Program-made: the position numbers and the translations under genes
Notes under the pieces: model-generated
The model's database searches: none
Seen by the model: only the letters and a program-made list of their open reading frames with translations
What the model was told of the DNA's origin: nothing
In this document: piece by piece, positions 63,424 to 64,000 of the stretch
How positions within the stretch are numbered: the first letter of the stretch is position 1
Layout of the letters: each line of letters opens with the position of its first letter
DNA from: GCA-2693325 sp036343635
Lineage (GTDB): Bacteria; Latescibacterota; UBA2968; UBA8231
Direction: 5' to 3'
DNA length: 64,000 nt
NCBI GenBank assembly: GCA_036343635.1
Contig: JAYYVF010000024.1
Span: 7,803-71,802, forward strand

Positions 63424-64000
63424 TTATTTATAATCTTCGGCACTTTCTGTAGGCTTAAAACCGAGGTCATTTGCTGAATCCTTCATATCGACCCAACACC
63501 ATTTATTATTCGACATCCCGTAATAAATCCCGAAAAGAAGGTGAGGGTCCGCATCAATACAGCAACGGGTTAATTCTGCTATGTCGCGCTGACTGCACCA
63601 AACATCACCTCTTCCACCGCGAGGCTGATCCTCTCCCGTTACCCACCCAATTCGGATACACAGACTCGACATGCCATGACTGTAGCCATAAACTTGGGCC
63701 AGGGATTCAGTCCAAACCTTACTTGCGGCATATAAATTGCGGGGTTGTCCTAAAGTGTTTGCTGAAACAACTGGAATATATTCGGGAACATCTCCATAAC
63801 GTTGCTCTGAAATGGCTCGATAGGGTTCTGTTTCACAATTACCGGTTGACACTTGGATCGTGCTGGCCGCTACAACACGTTTTACTCGGGCATCCTTACA
63901 TGCCTCAAAAATATTATACGCACCCACTATGTTATTCTTGTGTAAACTTTCCCATCCTTGGCCTGCGGGATCAGCTGCCATATGCACAACAATGTCCATG
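63424..64000 (-). CDS. NAD-dependent epimerase/dehydratase, C-terminal part (runs off the window)
   Basis: 192 residues visible. The frame begins inside the Rossmann fold (H-M-A-A-D-P) and includes the catalytic Ser region A-A-S-T-I-Q-V-S and Y-A-A-S-K (Tyr, Lys) and R-I-G-W-V-T-G. UronateDH/GDP-mannose epimerase-like extended SDR; the N-terminal cofactor motif lies beyond the window end. Confidence 0.85.
   Translation of the reverse strand, partial: MDIVVHMAADPAGQGWESLHKNNIVGAYNIFEACKDARVKRVVAASTIQVSTGNCETEPYRAISEQRYGDVPEYIPVVSANTLGQPRNLYAASKVWTESLAQVYGYSHGMSSLCIRIGWVTGEDQPRGGRGDVWCSQRDIAELTRCCIDADPHLLFGIYYGMSNNKWCWVDMKDSANDLGFKPTESAEDYK

Noticed and set aside
1..64000. CRISPR arrays, insertion sequences, tRNA or rRNA genes
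   Set aside because: No regularly spaced repeats, no transposase-like frame or terminal repeats, and no cloverleaf or rRNA sequence that I could recognise. A tRNA scan would be the proper test.

Overview
This 64 kb window is ordinary-looking chromosomal DNA from a Gram-negative bacterium. It is AT-rich (by eye a little over 40 percent GC) and densely coded on both strands. I saw no insertion sequence, phage gene, CRISPR array, rRNA or recognisable tRNA. The mix of phytanoyl-CoA dioxygenase-like proteins, Gfo/Idh/MocA dehydrogenases, a type I sulfatase, a DUF362 protein, a DUF6785-type membrane protein, plant/algal polysaccharide enzymes and a multisubunit Na+/H+ antiporter suggests an aquatic, probably marine heterotroph of the Latescibacterota/Poribacteria kind. 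That placement is inference from gene content only.

Layout. 1-5.4 kb: start of homoserine dehydrogenase, a small conserved protein, and a minus-strand envelope-glycan operon (methyltransferase, Wzx-type flippase, TMTC-like GT-C/TPR protein). 5.4-7.3 kb: a single-domain FAD protein and a conserved unknown. 7.4-12.6 kb (plus strand): a NAD-linked formate dehydrogenase made of a NuoE-NuoF fusion and a molybdopterin subunit whose reading frame crosses an in-frame TGA followed by a textbook bacterial SECIS hairpin, so it is a selenoprotein; an SDR follows. 12.6-16.8 kb (minus): sugar isomerase-like protein, then fdhD, sulfatase and DUF362 in overlapping order. 17-24.3 kb: homocysteine methyltransferase/MTHFR fusion, CCA-adding enzyme, FN3 lipoprotein, lipoamide dehydrogenase, RNase HI, SH3-like protein. 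24.5-31.6 kb: an orphan, Gfo/Idh, aldo/keto reductase, DUF6785 transporter-like protein, small HTH regulator, PhyH protein, SpeD.

31.6-35.4 kb: histidine kinase, sigma-54 response regulator and a secreted coiled-coil protein in one operon. 35.5-36.1 kb: an HU-family gene with a clear promoter whose -35 box lies inside an inverted repeat. 36.2-42.4 kb: serS-folD, then a tight five-gene operon with three poorly known proteins. 42.6-44 kb: a LysR regulator, a small Cys-rich protein, and an intergenic plus-strand structured RNA candidate. 44-51.4 kb: a minus-strand catabolic run (alginate lyase-like, amidase, GH51, PhyH, gamma-glutamyltransferase, formyl-THF deformylase). 51.6-58.8 kb: a nine-gene Mrp-type antiporter operon with three large antiporter-like subunits, no normal MrpA, and a DUF4040-MrpB fusion. 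58.9-64 kb: PEP carboxylase, gluconokinase, another Gfo/Idh protein and a truncated epimerase.

Functional thread: one-carbon metabolism recurs. PurU releases formate from 10-formyl-THF, FolD interconverts methylene- and formyl-THF, the HMT/MTHFR fusion uses methylene-THF to make methionine, and the selenoprotein formate dehydrogenase with its FdhD maturation factor can oxidise formate to CO2 with reduction of NAD+. Together with the sulfatase, arabinofuranosidase and alginate lyase-like enzyme this fits a polysaccharide degrader that disposes of C1 units oxidatively.
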